Under the pieces are notes generated by a model. The model did no database searches. It was not told the DNA's origin and worked only from the letters and a program-made list of their open reading frames with translations. The position numbers and the translations under genes are program-made. From assembly GCA_004213885.1 (NCBI GenBank), contig SGYL01000001.1, forward strand, positions 349,920-413,919: 64,000 nucleotides of DNA, given 5' to 3'. The DNA comes from Alphaproteobacteria bacterium. Lineage in GTDB: Bacteria; Pseudomonadota; Alphaproteobacteria; Puniceispirillales; Marisalimonadaceae. Positions 9,141 to 17,687 of the stretch are shown here, piece by piece (within the stretch, counting starts at the first letter, position 1; every line of letters starts with the position of its first letter).

Positions 9141-10268
9141 ATGTCCAAATTAGATTATGGTTTTAACATACCTGCCTTAAAAGGAATGAAGTTAGAAGAA
9201 ATTCAAACACCATGTTTGCTAATTGATTATGAGATATTTAAATTAAATGTTGAAAAAATGGGATCTTTTACTCACGAAAATAATATAAAACTCAGACCTC
9301 ACGCAAAAATGCATAAATCTGTGGAGGTAGCAAAATATCAACTTCAATATGGAAATGCCTCAGGTATATGTTGTCAAAAATTAAGTGAAGCTGAAGTATT
9401 TGTGAAATCGGGTATAAAGGATATTTTAATCACTAATCAAATAACAGATTTAAAGAAAATTGATAGATTATGTAAAATTAACAGGTCAGGTACTAAGGTT
9501 ACTTGCTGTGTAGATAATATAGATAATTTAAATGATATAAATAACATTGCCTCTGATAATAACGTCAAAATCGAAATTTTTATTGAATTAGAGTGTGGTG
9601 CTCAAAGATGTGGAACAGATAACATTGATGATATTAAACTAATGATTCAATTTATTAATAAATCTTCAAATATAAAACTGTCCGGGTTTCAAGCATATAA
9701 TGGCTCTTATCAACATGTGTTAGATTCAAAAGAAAGAGAAACAACAGTTAACGATACTAATAAAAGAATTTCTAATTTACTCAAATATTTTGATATGTCT
9801 AATTTGATAGTAACTGGAGGAGGTACTGGTTGTTTCGAAGAAGAAACAAAAAGTAAAATTTATAATGAAATTCAAGTTGGCTCATATGCATTTATGGACG
9901 CACATTATTCAAGTTTAAAGAAGAATAAATCTAATATTCTTTTCGAAAACTCACTATTTATTTATACAAGTGTCATTTCAGTGGCCAAACAAAATTTTGC
10001 AGTTGTTGATGCTGGTTTAAAGTCTATGTCTGTAGACAGTGGACTACCAAAAATATTCAACAAAAATGATCTAAAATATACAAAATGTTCTGATGAGCAT
10101 GGAATAATTGAAGATTATAACAACTCTCTTAAATTAAATGATAAGTTGAAATTGATACCGGGGCACTGTGATCCAACATGTAATTTACATGATTGGTATG
10201 TTGTTATTGATAAAAATAGAAAAGTAAAAGATTTATGGAAAGTATCAGCTCGTGGATTTAGTTTTTAA
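9141..10268 (+). CDS. DSD1-type PLP enzyme (D-threonine / 3-hydroxy-D-aspartate aldolase family)
   Basis: The 375-residue product has the fold-type III alanine-racemase N-terminal barrel. RPHAKMHKS near residue 55 carries the PLP-binding lysine, and the C-terminal beta domain has a metal site, seen as GHCDPTCNLHD. This combination defines the D-threonine aldolase / D-serine dehydratase (DSD1) group, which cleaves or dehydrates D-3-hydroxy amino acids using PLP and a divalent metal. Which reaction is used here cannot be decided. A TTG start at 9102 is possible, but the ATG at 9141 begins just before the conserved TPCLLID and is preferred. Its stop overlaps the photolyase start (TAATG). Confidence 0.85.
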   Translation: MSKLDYGFNIPALKGMKLEEIQTPCLLIDYEIFKLNVEKMGSFTHENNIKLRPHAKMHKSVEVAKYQLQYGNASGICCQKLSEAEVFVKSGIKDILITNQITDLKKIDRLCKINRSGTKVTCCVDNIDNLNDINNIASDNNVKIEIFIELECGAQRCGTDNIDDIKLMIQFINKSSNIKLSGFQAYNGSYQHVLDSKERETTVNDTNKRISNLLKYFDMSNLIVTGGGTGCFEEETKSKIYNEIQVGSYAFMDAHYSSLKKNKSNILFENSLFIYTSVISVAKQNFAVVDAGLKSMSVDSGLPKIFNKNDLKYTKCSDEHGIIEDYNNSLKLNDKLKLIPGHCDPTCNLHDWYVVIDKNRKVKDLWKVSARGFSF

Positions 10269-11764
10269 TGATTGAGTATAACAAAAATAATTTACTTGTA
10301 ATTTTAGGTAATCAGCTTTTTCCATTGGAATACATTTCTCAGTTAAATATTAATAAAGTTTATATGAAAGAAGATATTGAACTTTGTACTTATTTTAAAC
10401 ATCACAAAATGAAATTAACTCTTTTTTTAACTGCTATGAGAGATTATCGTGACTTATTAAAAACAAATGATTTTGAAGTTCATTATAAACCATTAAAAAT
10501 AGACCAAAAGACAAATAGCAACTATATAGATGACCTTAGAGTTTTCATAAAAAAAAATAAAATAAATAGATTATATGTATATAATATTATTGACAAATTT
10601 TTTGAAAAAAAATTCTTAACTCTTTCTAATGAAGTAGATTTAACTTTTATTCCATCTCCAATGTTTTTTTTAAGTCAAGAAGATCTTAAAGAGTATGGAG
10701 ATAATAATAAAAATTTAAGAATGGTTTCTTTTTATCAAATGATGAGAAAGAAACTAAATCTTCTTATAGACGAAAATGAAAAGCCTACAGGGGGAAAATG
10801 GTCATTTGATGAATTAAATAGAAAACGACTTCCAAAAGAAATTAAAATACCAGCTACTACATTTTTTAATAAGTCTGAAAATATTGATGACGTAAAATTA
10901 ATTGTGAATGAATATTTCTCTGGTCATCCAGGAGATAATAAAAATTTTTGGGCACCAACTAATAGAAAGCAAGCTCTTAACTTATTAAATGAATTTATTG
11001 AGCTTAAATTTAAAAACTTTGGTGATTTTGAAGATGCAGTTGATATAGATGAAAACTTTTTATTTCACTCTTGTCTAAGTTCGTCTTTAAATTTAGGTTT
11101 AATAACTCCAAAAGATGTAATCGAAGAAGTAAATAAATCAAAAGACATACCATTAAATTCTCTCGAAGGGTTTATAAGACAAATAATTGGATGGAGAGAG
11201 TTTATAAGACTGATTTATTTTCTAAAAGGTGATTTTCAAGAAAATTCAAATTATTGGAAACATGACAGAAAATTAAAAGATTGTTGGTATGATGGAACAA
11301 CTGATATCAAACCATTAGATGACACAATAAAAAAATGTTTAAAATATGGATATGTACATCACATACCACGTTTAATGATTTTAAGTAACATAATGAATTT
11401 ATGTAAAATTTCTCCTAAAGAAATATATAGATGGTTTATGGAAATGTTCGTTGATAGTAGTGACTGGGTAATGGTGCCTAATGTTTATGGAATGGGAACT
11501 TATGCAGACGGTGGAATTTTTTCAACTAAGCCATATATTTGTGGATCTAATTATATTTTAAAAATGAGTAATTACAAAAAAGATAAATGGTGTGATGTTA
11601 TGGATGGATTATATTGGTCTTTTATTAATAATAACAAATCTTTTTTTTCAAAAAATCCTCGTTTAAATATGATGGTAAGAACATTGGAAAGAATGAATGT
11701 TGAAAGAAAAAAAATAATTTTTGAGAAAGCTGATGAATTTATTGAAAACGTTACATATATATAA
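10268..11764 (+). CDS. Cryptochrome/photolyase-family protein (PhrB-like), iron-sulfur cysteines mostly lost
   Basis: This 498-residue protein matches the bacterial FeS photolyase/cryptochrome group (deoxyribodipyrimidine photolyase-related, PF04244). It has the N-terminal Rossmann domain (LVILGNQLFP), an FAD-domain segment GWREFIRL, the HHIPRLM motif with His364-His365, and DWVMVPNVYGMGTYADGG. In the characterised Agrobacterium PhrB a [4Fe-4S] cluster is held by Cys350, 438, 441 and 454. The equivalent positions here are Pro349, Lys437 and Lys440. Only Cys442, before the LYW motif, could stand in for the fourth, and the intervening loop is shortened. It is likely DNA repair or light sensing; (6-4) repair is probable by family. 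It is translationally coupled to the upstream PLP gene. Confidence 0.85.
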   Translation: MIEYNKNNLLVILGNQLFPLEYISQLNINKVYMKEDIELCTYFKHHKMKLTLFLTAMRDYRDLLKTNDFEVHYKPLKIDQKTNSNYIDDLRVFIKKNKINRLYVYNIIDKFFEKKFLTLSNEVDLTFIPSPMFFLSQEDLKEYGDNNKNLRMVSFYQMMRKKLNLLIDENEKPTGGKWSFDELNRKRLPKEIKIPATTFFNKSENIDDVKLIVNEYFSGHPGDNKNFWAPTNRKQALNLLNEFIELKFKNFGDFEDAVDIDENFLFHSCLSSSLNLGLITPKDVIEEVNKSKDIPLNSLEGFIRQIIGWREFIRLIYFLKGDFQENSNYWKHDRKLKDCWYDGTTDIKPLDDTIKKCLKYGYVHHIPRLMILSNIMNLCKISPKEIYRWFMEMFVDSSDWVMVPNVYGMGTYADGGIFSTKPYICGSNYILKMSNYKKDKWCDVMDGLYWSFINNNKSFFSKNPRLNMMVRTLERMNVERKKIIFEKADEFIENVTYI

Positions 11765-11767
11765 TGC

Positions 11768-12325
11768 ATGAAAAAAATATTTTATCTATTAATTAAAATT
11801 AAAATCATTTTCCTTCTATCAATTTTTCAGGCTAAATCAGATACTTTTTATTACTCGGGCGGGTGTTTTTGGTGTACTGAAGAAGATTTTGAAGAATTTA
11901 AAGGAGTTAATGAGGTCATTAGTGGGTTTACTGGAGGAACAACTCCAAATCCTAAATATTATCCTAATCAATGGGGAGACCACAGAGAAGCAGCTAAGGT
12001 TATCTATGACCCAAACAAAGTTTCATTTGCTGAATTAGTAAAACATGTTTTTAATACAGTTGATTATGAAGATTCAAATGGTCAGTTTTGTGATAGAGGT
12101 CATTCATATAGCCCAGCTATTTATTACAAAAACAATGAACAAAAAAATATTATAAATGATATTGCTCCCAAAACTTCAAAAGTTGCTTTAGAAAAAGAAA
12201 CAAAATTTTATCCTGTAAGGGATGAACATCAAAATTTTTATAAAAAAAATTCTTTAAAGTATTATCTATATAAAACTGCATGTGGTAGAGAAAAAAGATT
12301 AAAGCAATTGAAAAAAGTTAAATAA
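11768..12325 (+). CDS. msrA: Peptide methionine-S-sulfoxide reductase MsrA, exported
   Basis: MsrA reduces the S-epimer of methionine sulfoxide in proteins. The 185-residue protein has the catalytic GCFWC, with the nucleophile Cys33, then GFTGG, EVVxV-like KVIYDP and the YRDDHQ-like RDEHQNFY region. Residues 1-24 form a basic, hydrophobic leader ending near QAKS, which looks like a Sec signal peptide. The enzyme is therefore probably periplasmic rather than cytosolic. It follows the photolyase gene after 3 bases and precedes the TerB/DnaJ gene by 4, suggesting one stress-linked transcript. Confidence 0.93.
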   Translation: MKKIFYLLIKIKIIFLLSIFQAKSDTFYYSGGCFWCTEEDFEEFKGVNEVISGFTGGTTPNPKYYPNQWGDHREAAKVIYDPNKVSFAELVKHVFNTVDYEDSNGQFCDRGHSYSPAIYYKNNEQKNIINDIAPKTSKVALEKETKFYPVRDEHQNFYKKNSLKYYLYKTACGREKRLKQLKKVK

Positions 12326-12329
12326 CAAA

Positions 12330-13058
12330 ATGTCCATTTGGGGAACATTAATCGGTGGCATGTTAGGTTTTACTGTTGGTGGACCGATAGGAGCATTATT
12401 AGGATCTTTTCTAGGAAGTAAATTTTCAGCTGGAAAAGTTAAAAGTATAAACTTTAGTAATGAAAACTCTCAACAGATTTTTGCATTAGCTTTGATTATT
12501 TTGTCTGCAAAAATTAGTAAAGCAGATGGAGTTGTCACAAAGGATGAATTACTTGCAATTAAAGAAAAGTTAAATATACCAGATAGTGAAATTGATAATG
12601 TTTCAAAAGTGTTTAATGTAGCAAAACAAGATGATTTAGGTTTTGAGCCATACGCACAACAAATAAGCCAAATTTATTCAAAAAATAAAACAGCTTTAGT
12701 AGAAGTTTTAAATATTCTTTTATATATTGCTGAAGCAGACGGAGAGGTTAGTAAACCTGAAATTAAGATGATAAGAGAAATTGGTTTTATCTTTAATCTT
12801 ACTGATACTGAAATAAATAGTCTTTTTGAAAGCAGAAAATCATCAGAAAAATTAAATCCATATATAGTTTTAGGAGTTAAGCCATCTGATGATATTAAAG
12901 AAATTAGAAAAAAATATATCAATTTATCAAAAACTTATCATCCAGATTTATTAATTAATAAAGGTGTTCCAGAAGAAGTTCTTGAAAAAAGTAAAGAAAA
13001 AATGAGAATAATTAATAATGCTTGGGATCAAATCCAAAAACTAAAAAAAACTAGTTAA
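12330..13058 (+). CDS. TerB-domain DnaJ-like protein (DjlA type)
   Basis: The 242-residue protein starts with a glycine-zipper segment (TLIGGMLGFTVGGPIGALLG) that can insert in the membrane. A TerB helical domain follows at about residues 45-165 (SKADGVVTKDE and AEADGEVSKPE repeats). It ends with a J domain at about residues 172-240 bearing the HPD tripeptide (TYHPDLL). This order, membrane anchor then TerB then J, is that of DjlA, a membrane-anchored DnaK co-chaperone. It is the last gene of the + strand run from 9141 and converges on tesA with a 4-base overlap. Confidence 0.85.
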   Translation: MSIWGTLIGGMLGFTVGGPIGALLGSFLGSKFSAGKVKSINFSNENSQQIFALALIILSAKISKADGVVTKDELLAIKEKLNIPDSEIDNVSKVFNVAKQDDLGFEPYAQQISQIYSKNKTALVEVLNILLYIAEADGEVSKPEIKMIREIGFIFNLTDTEINSLFESRKSSEKLNPYIVLGVKPSDDIKEIRKKYINLSKTYHPDLLINKGVPEEVLEKSKEKMRIINNAWDQIQKLKKTS

Positions 13059-13675
13059 TTCAATTTTTTTAAAACGGTAATCAATTTTTTAGAAATAGTA
13101 TTAGAAATTATTTTAACTCCCTTTTCATTTGGATGAATGCCATCACTTAAATTTAATTCTGGATTTAAAGCCACGTCTTGAAGCAAAAAAGGAATAAATA
13201 ACAGATTAAATTTTTTTGCTAAATCAGGATAAATAATGTCAAAGCTATCTTTATATTTTTTTCCATAGGAAGAAGGTGCAATCATTCCAGCTAAAATAAT
13301 TTTAACATTTTTATCATTAATGATTTTAATGATTTTTTCTAGGTTTTTATATGTTTCATTTGGTTTAATGCCTCTTAGCATATCATTTGCACCTAAACAC
13401 AATACAACGTGTGTTATATTTTTTTCAGCAAGCGTCCAATTAAGTCTATTTAAACCTCCAAAACTGGTTTCACCAGGGATGCTAGCATTAATTATTTTAT
13501 AATTATATCCTAACAGTAAAAGTTTTTGTTCAAGTATATTATTTAAGGAATTTTTTTTATCCAATTTGTACCCAGACATTAAACTATCACCGTATAGCAA
13601 TATTTTATCTAATGCATAGGAGTTAAACGTAACTAGACAACTTAAGATTAATGTAATAATAAAATATTTGAGCAT
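13055..13675 (-). CDS. tesA: Arylesterase / lysophospholipase TesA (SGNH hydrolase)
   Basis: TesA is a periplasmic multifunctional thioesterase, esterase and lysophospholipase. The product of about 206 residues has a signal peptide ending near SYALD, then the block I GDSLMSGY nucleophile motif, block III GAND and the block V DGIHPNEKG catalytic Asp-His. I place the start at the ATG on 13675-13673. The upstream in-frame TTG at 13681 would run further into ybbA. tesA divergent from ybbAP is also the arrangement in Escherichia coli, so the whole block appears conserved. Confidence 0.92.
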   Translation of the reverse strand: MLKYFIITLILSCLVTFNSYALDKILLYGDSLMSGYKLDKKNSLNNILEQKLLLLGYNYKIINASIPGETSFGGLNRLNWTLAEKNITHVVLCLGANDMLRGIKPNETYKNLEKIIKIINDKNVKIILAGMIAPSSYGKKYKDSFDIIYPDLAKKFNLLFIPFLLQDVALNPELNLSDGIHPNEKGVKIISNTISKKLITVLKKLN

Positions 13676-14339
13676 GAACAAACTTCTCGAAATAAAAGAT
13701 TTAAGTTTATCTTATAAGATAAATAACAAGTCATTACAAATACTTAAAAATGTAAATATTGATCTAAATTATAAAGAATCAATTGCAGTTATTGGAGAAA
13801 GTGGCTCAGGTAAAACTAGTTTAATTATGTTAATAGCTGGTTTAGAAAAATTTAATTCAGGAGAATTAATTTTTGACGGCAATAACTTTAAAAATTTAAA
13901 TGAAGATGAACTTTCAGATATTAGAAGAAAAAATATTGGTATCATTTTTCAATCTTTTTTTCTTTTGCCAAATTTTACAGCACTAGAAAATGTAAATTTA
14001 ACTTTAGAAATTAACAATATAAATAATGGTTTAAATAAATCTAAAGAAATTTTAGATAAGGTAGGTTTGAAACATCGATTTAATCATTACCCAAGTCAAC
14101 TCTCTGGAGGGGAGCAACAAAGAGTTGCTATAGCTAGATCATTGGTTATGAAACCAAAGTTAATATTAGCTGACGAGCCTACAGGTAATCTTGATAAAAT
14201 AAATTCAGCATTAATTTCAGGTATCTTATTTGATATTGTAAAAGATTCAGGATCAAGTCTTATATTAGTAACTCATGACACCAAAATTGCCAATAAAGCT
14301 CATAAAAAAATTGAAATAAATGATGGAAAAATTATTTAA
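13674..14339 (+). CDS. ybbA: ABC transporter ATP-binding protein YbbA-like
   Basis: The 221-residue ATPase has Walker A GESGSGKTS, a Q-loop (FQSFFLLP), the LSGGEQQR signature, Walker B LILADEPTGNLD and the switch His (VTHD). It belongs to the MacB/LolD family that pairs with FtsX-like permeases, which act on lipoproteins or peptides rather than small-molecule transport. The next gene, overlapping by 20 bases, is that permease. The ATG at 13674 is preferred over a TTG at 13668. Its CATG also contains the start codon of tesA on the other strand. Confidence 0.92.
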   Translation: MNKLLEIKDLSLSYKINNKSLQILKNVNIDLNYKESIAVIGESGSGKTSLIMLIAGLEKFNSGELIFDGNNFKNLNEDELSDIRRKNIGIIFQSFFLLPNFTALENVNLTLEINNINNGLNKSKEILDKVGLKHRFNHYPSQLSGGEQQRVAIARSLVMKPKLILADEPTGNLDKINSALISGILFDIVKDSGSSLILVTHDTKIANKAHKKIEINDGKII

Positions 14340-16845
14340 TTATACTGATATAAAATTTATATTTTTATTTTCAATTAAAGACTTATTCAGAAGTAAGGCT
14401 AAATTATTAAGTATTTCAATAACTCTTTTTTTAAGTTTGTTTATATATAGTACAATTTTAACAATTAATTTAAGTCTTAATGAAGAGTTATCAAAAAATC
14501 AAAAAACTCTTTTGGGTGGTGATTTAGAAATTGATTACAACAGAGGAAAAGCTGATTATAACTTAATATTAAAAATAAAAAAAATTGCACAAGTATCTGA
14601 AATTATTGAATTTAATTCAATGATTAATAAAGATAAGAAATCAATTTTTGTAAGAATTAAATCTATTGATACTAATTATCCACTATATGGAAAAGTTGAA
14701 ACACATCCAAAAAATGCATTTCAAATAATGAAAAAAAATTCCAATACAATTTTATTAAATAAAAATACATTTGAAAATTTGAAACTTAAAATTGGTGAAA
14801 AAGTTAACATACAAAATAAAAATTTAACTGTTATTGGTTATTTAAAAAATATTCCTGATATAGGTGGAGCTTTTGTATTTGGTGATTATGCGATGATAAA
14901 TAATATCACCCTTGACGAATTGAAATTACAAGCATTAGGAAATTTAATAAATAAAGAGTTTAAATTAAAATTTAATAAAAACATTGAAACTAAAAATGGC
15001 ATTAAATTAGTAAAAAATATTCTAAATGAAGATAAAAATCATAAGATCAAAATACCTGAAAATTCTGGAAGAGGTTTAAAATTAGCAATTAACAACTTTA
15101 TTCAATTTTTGTCATTACTATCAATTAGTGCTTTATTAATAGCTTCTGTTGGATTGGCTAATTCACTTTTATCATATTTAAATGATAAATATATTTCTAT
15201 TGCTATTAAAAAAGCTATTGGAATGAAAAATTTTAAAATTAAATTGATATATTATTGCGAATTATTTTTTCTATTAATTATATCATCATTATTTTCTTAT
15301 ATTTTAAGTTTGTTTATAATACCAATCCTAAATTCATTCTTAATTAATTTTTATAATATTCAACTTTCATATCACTTTTCCTTATTCACTTACTTAAATG
15401 TTTTTTTTGCCGGTTTTGTGGTATTTGTAATTTTTTCTATCCCAACATTAAATGCAATTGATAGTATTAAAGGAAATGATTTATTAAAAAATGTTAAAAG
15501 AGACATCACATTTATTTTTAAAACTAAAACAAATTCTTTACTTTATTTAACATCTTTAATTTTTGTTTTATTTATATCTTTAAGTTCGTTTAGACCAATT
15601 TATAGTTTAATTTATTTTATAAGCTTTTTTATTTGTATTTTAATTTTTTATTTAATTTTTACATTTTTTTTACGTCAGTTTAAAAAAATTTATATAGAGA
15701 AATTTATATCATTTAAGTTTGCTTTGAAAGATATTATAAAATTTAAAAATATATCGTTGGTTGTTTTAGTTACATTGGGTTTAGGAACAACACTTCTTTT
15801 ATCTCTGGGATTAATTGGTTTTAATTTAAAGAAAGAAATTTCTAAATCAATTCCAAATCTTGCTCCAGATTATTTTTTCATTGGGCTTCAAAATGCTCAA
15901 AAATTAGAATTCATAAACTTTATTAAAAATAAAGATTCTTTAGCTATAATTAATGCCATGCCAATGGCTTCTGTAAAGTTAATAAAAATTAATAATATAG
16001 ATCCATTAAATTATATTGATCGCTTTAATGAAAGCTTTTGGTTTATTAATAATGACCGAAGAATATCTTGGTCAGATAATCCACCTCTTAATAACCCAAT
16101 CACAAAAGGAAAATGGTGGGAAAATAATCAAAATGAAGAAGAATTGTTGATTTCATTAGATAGTAAAATTGCAAAAGATTTAAATGTTAAACTTGATGAT
16201 GAATTTACATTATTAATCTCTGGTAGAGAAGTCATTGGTAAAGTTGTCAATTTTAGGAAAGTAAATTATCGAGATCTTAATATAAATTTTGCTATGTTAA
16301 TTAATCCTTTATTTGCAAAAAAATTACCAAGTGAAATTCTTGCTACTGTTAAATTTGATAAAGAAGTAAAAAATATTAATTTATCAAATGAATTTCCAAA
16401 TGTTTCTTTTATCGAAGTTAAAAGTTATTTACAAAAAATTTCAAATTTACTTAACAAAATCTATTTATCAATTTCATTGGTATCGCTGGTTGTTATATTT
16501 ATAGGCTTTTTTGTTATTGTGAGTGCTATTGTTGTTCAAGGTAAAAGTAAAATATATCAAAATTTAGTTTTTAAAATAATTGGCCTAAGTAAACTACAAA
16601 TAATTAAATCCTCAATTATTGAATTCTTAATTCTTTTTGGAGTTACAATTTTTTTCTCTACAATTTTTTCAATAATAATATCTAATTTAGCTATTCAAGG
16701 ATTTTTTAATTTATCATGGGAATTTGATTTTCATACATTTTTTATAATTATAAGTTTTATTATAGTTTTAAGTTTAATATTAATATTTTTTACAAACTTT
16801 AAATATTTAACTCCTAAAATTTATCCTTTAATTAGAAATGAATAA
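14320..16845 (+). CDS. ybbP: ABC transporter permease YbbP-like (double FtsX domain)
   Basis: This is an 841-residue inner-membrane protein with an N-terminal membrane helix (about residues 18-45), a large periplasmic domain, and FtsX-type membrane bundles around residues 260-360 and 715-830. A further group of hydrophobic helices lies near 395-510. Such double-FtsX permeases partner with YbbA-like ATPases. The substrate is not established, and a role in extracting lipids or peptides has been proposed because of the link to tesA. It overlaps ybbA by 20 bases, so translation is coupled. Two tandem ATGs (14320 and 14323) could both serve as start. Confidence 0.9.
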   Translation: MMEKLFNYTDIKFIFLFSIKDLFRSKAKLLSISITLFLSLFIYSTILTINLSLNEELSKNQKTLLGGDLEIDYNRGKADYNLILKIKKIAQVSEIIEFNSMINKDKKSIFVRIKSIDTNYPLYGKVETHPKNAFQIMKKNSNTILLNKNTFENLKLKIGEKVNIQNKNLTVIGYLKNIPDIGGAFVFGDYAMINNITLDELKLQALGNLINKEFKLKFNKNIETKNGIKLVKNILNEDKNHKIKIPENSGRGLKLAINNFIQFLSLLSISALLIASVGLANSLLSYLNDKYISIAIKKAIGMKNFKIKLIYYCELFFLLIISSLFSYILSLFIIPILNSFLINFYNIQLSYHFSLFTYLNVFFAGFVVFVIFSIPTLNAIDSIKGNDLLKNVKRDITFIFKTKTNSLLYLTSLIFVLFISLSSFRPIYSLIYFISFFICILIFYLIFTFFLRQFKKIYIEKFISFKFALKDIIKFKNISLVVLVTLGLGTTLLLSLGLIGFNLKKEISKSIPNLAPDYFFIGLQNAQKLEFINFIKNKDSLAIINAMPMASVKLIKINNIDPLNYIDRFNESFWFINNDRRISWSDNPPLNNPITKGKWWENNQNEEELLISLDSKIAKDLNVKLDDEFTLLISGREVIGKVVNFRKVNYRDLNINFAMLINPLFAKKLPSEILATVKFDKEVKNINLSNEFPNVSFIEVKSYLQKISNLLNKIYLSISLVSLVVIFIGFFVIVSAIVVQGKSKIYQNLVFKIIGLSKLQIIKSSIIEFLILFGVTIFFSTIFSIIISNLAIQGFFNLSWEFDFHTFFIIISFIIVLSLILIFFTNFKYLTPKIYPLIRNE

Positions 16846-16876
16846 AGTGTAGTTTGTTTTACATAAAGAGGTATGT

Positions 16877-17161
16877 ATGTTAAGAATTTTTATTTTAGTT
16901 ATTTTGTTTTTTACCTTTTCATCAATGTCACATGGCAAAGTATTTGATAAAAAGAAATGTGAAGAAATCTTAAAAAAATATGACGTAAGTTATCAATCAT
17001 GGAATAATATTCTTAATAGATATCTTAAAGAAAGAGAAAATTTAAAAGATAAAGATAAAAAAGAAATTAATAGAATGCAGAATATCTTTGGAAATGCAAT
17101 GAGAGTTCATGAAGTAAGAATGAATACTTTCGCTAACTCTTATGAGGCATTTTGTAAATAA
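16877..17161 (+). CDS. Small secreted protein of unknown function
   Basis: The 94-residue product has a clear Sec signal peptide (hydrophobic core at residues 3-18, cleavage likely after SHG). The mature part is highly charged and helix-rich, about 75 residues, with two cysteines, one near the N-terminus (KKCEE) and one at the C-terminus (FCK). I recognise no family. A good ribosome binding site, AAAGAGG at 16864-16870, lies 6 bases before the ATG at 16877. The stop codon lies inside the terminator that follows, so the gene is probably a single transcription unit or the tail of the ybbAP unit. Confidence 0.7.
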   Translation: MLRIFILVILFFTFSSMSHGKVFDKKKCEEILKKYDVSYQSWNNILNRYLKERENLKDKDKKEINRMQNIFGNAMRVHEVRMNTFANSYEAFCK

Positions 17162-17173
17162 ATGCCTTTTTTT
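17145..17173 (+). terminator. Rho-independent terminator overlapping a stop codon
   Basis: An 8-base stem, AGGCATTT at 17145-17152 and AAATGCCT at 17060+100 to 17167, closes a 7-base loop and is followed by a run of seven T (17167-17173). This is a canonical intrinsic terminator for the + strand. The stem begins inside the last codons of the 94-residue gene, so its stop codon lies in the loop. The T run ends at the last codon of the convergent GNAT gene. Confidence 0.85.
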
Positions 17174-17630
17174 ATAAGTCTAATTTAAAACTTTTATGTG
17201 TACTTAAAAAGCCAAGTTTTTTATAAAAATTGATTGCTTTAAGTCTTTCTTTATTACTCGTTAATTGTATCAATCCACATTTATTTAATTTTGCGATTTC
17301 AATACCTTTCTTAATCAATTCTGATCCATAACCCTTATTTCTGTAATCTTTCTTAATTCTAACTGTTTCAATTTGGCATCTTGTCATGCCTTCCATAGAC
17401 AGGCCTGGAATGAAAGTTAATTGCATCATGCCGATTATTTGATCATTTAAAATCATTATAAAAATATCATTGTTTGAATCATTTAAAATTTTAATAAATG
17501 ATTTCTTATAGTTATTAAACGATGTTTCACTCATGTTCTCTCTATCTTTTCCAAGATCATCTTCAAATAGAAGATATATTAAATCTTTAAGGTTTTTTAA
17601 TTTTGCTTTTTCAATTATTAAAGTTGACAT
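17172..17630 (-). CDS. GNAT-family N-acetyltransferase
   Basis: The 152-residue protein has the GNAT fold, with the acetyl-CoA-binding motif A visible as IKKDYRNKGYGSEL (R/Q-x-x-G-x-G) near residue 95 and a C-terminal INFYKKLGF motif B. GNAT enzymes transfer an acetyl group to amines of small molecules or proteins. The substrate cannot be inferred here. Length is normal. The gene converges on the small secreted protein gene and is divergent from the DUF3108 gene across 57 bases. Confidence 0.85.
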   Translation of the reverse strand: MSTLIIEKAKLKNLKDLIYLLFEDDLGKDRENMSETSFNNYKKSFIKILNDSNNDIFIMILNDQIIGMMQLTFIPGLSMEGMTRCQIETVRIKKDYRNKGYGSELIKKGIEIAKLNKCGLIQLTSNKERLKAINFYKKLGFLSTHKSFKLDL

Positions 17631-17687
17631 ATTTATTAATCATTTTTAATTAGTACAATAATTTGTAATTTCTATAACATTTAAAAA

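Noticed and set aside
17648..17665. A TTGTAAT-TTCT-ATAACAT stretch resembling a Pho box upstream of the DUF3108 gene
   Set aside because: The second half does not match the repeat well and the gene has no link to phosphate; AT-rich chance match is more likely.
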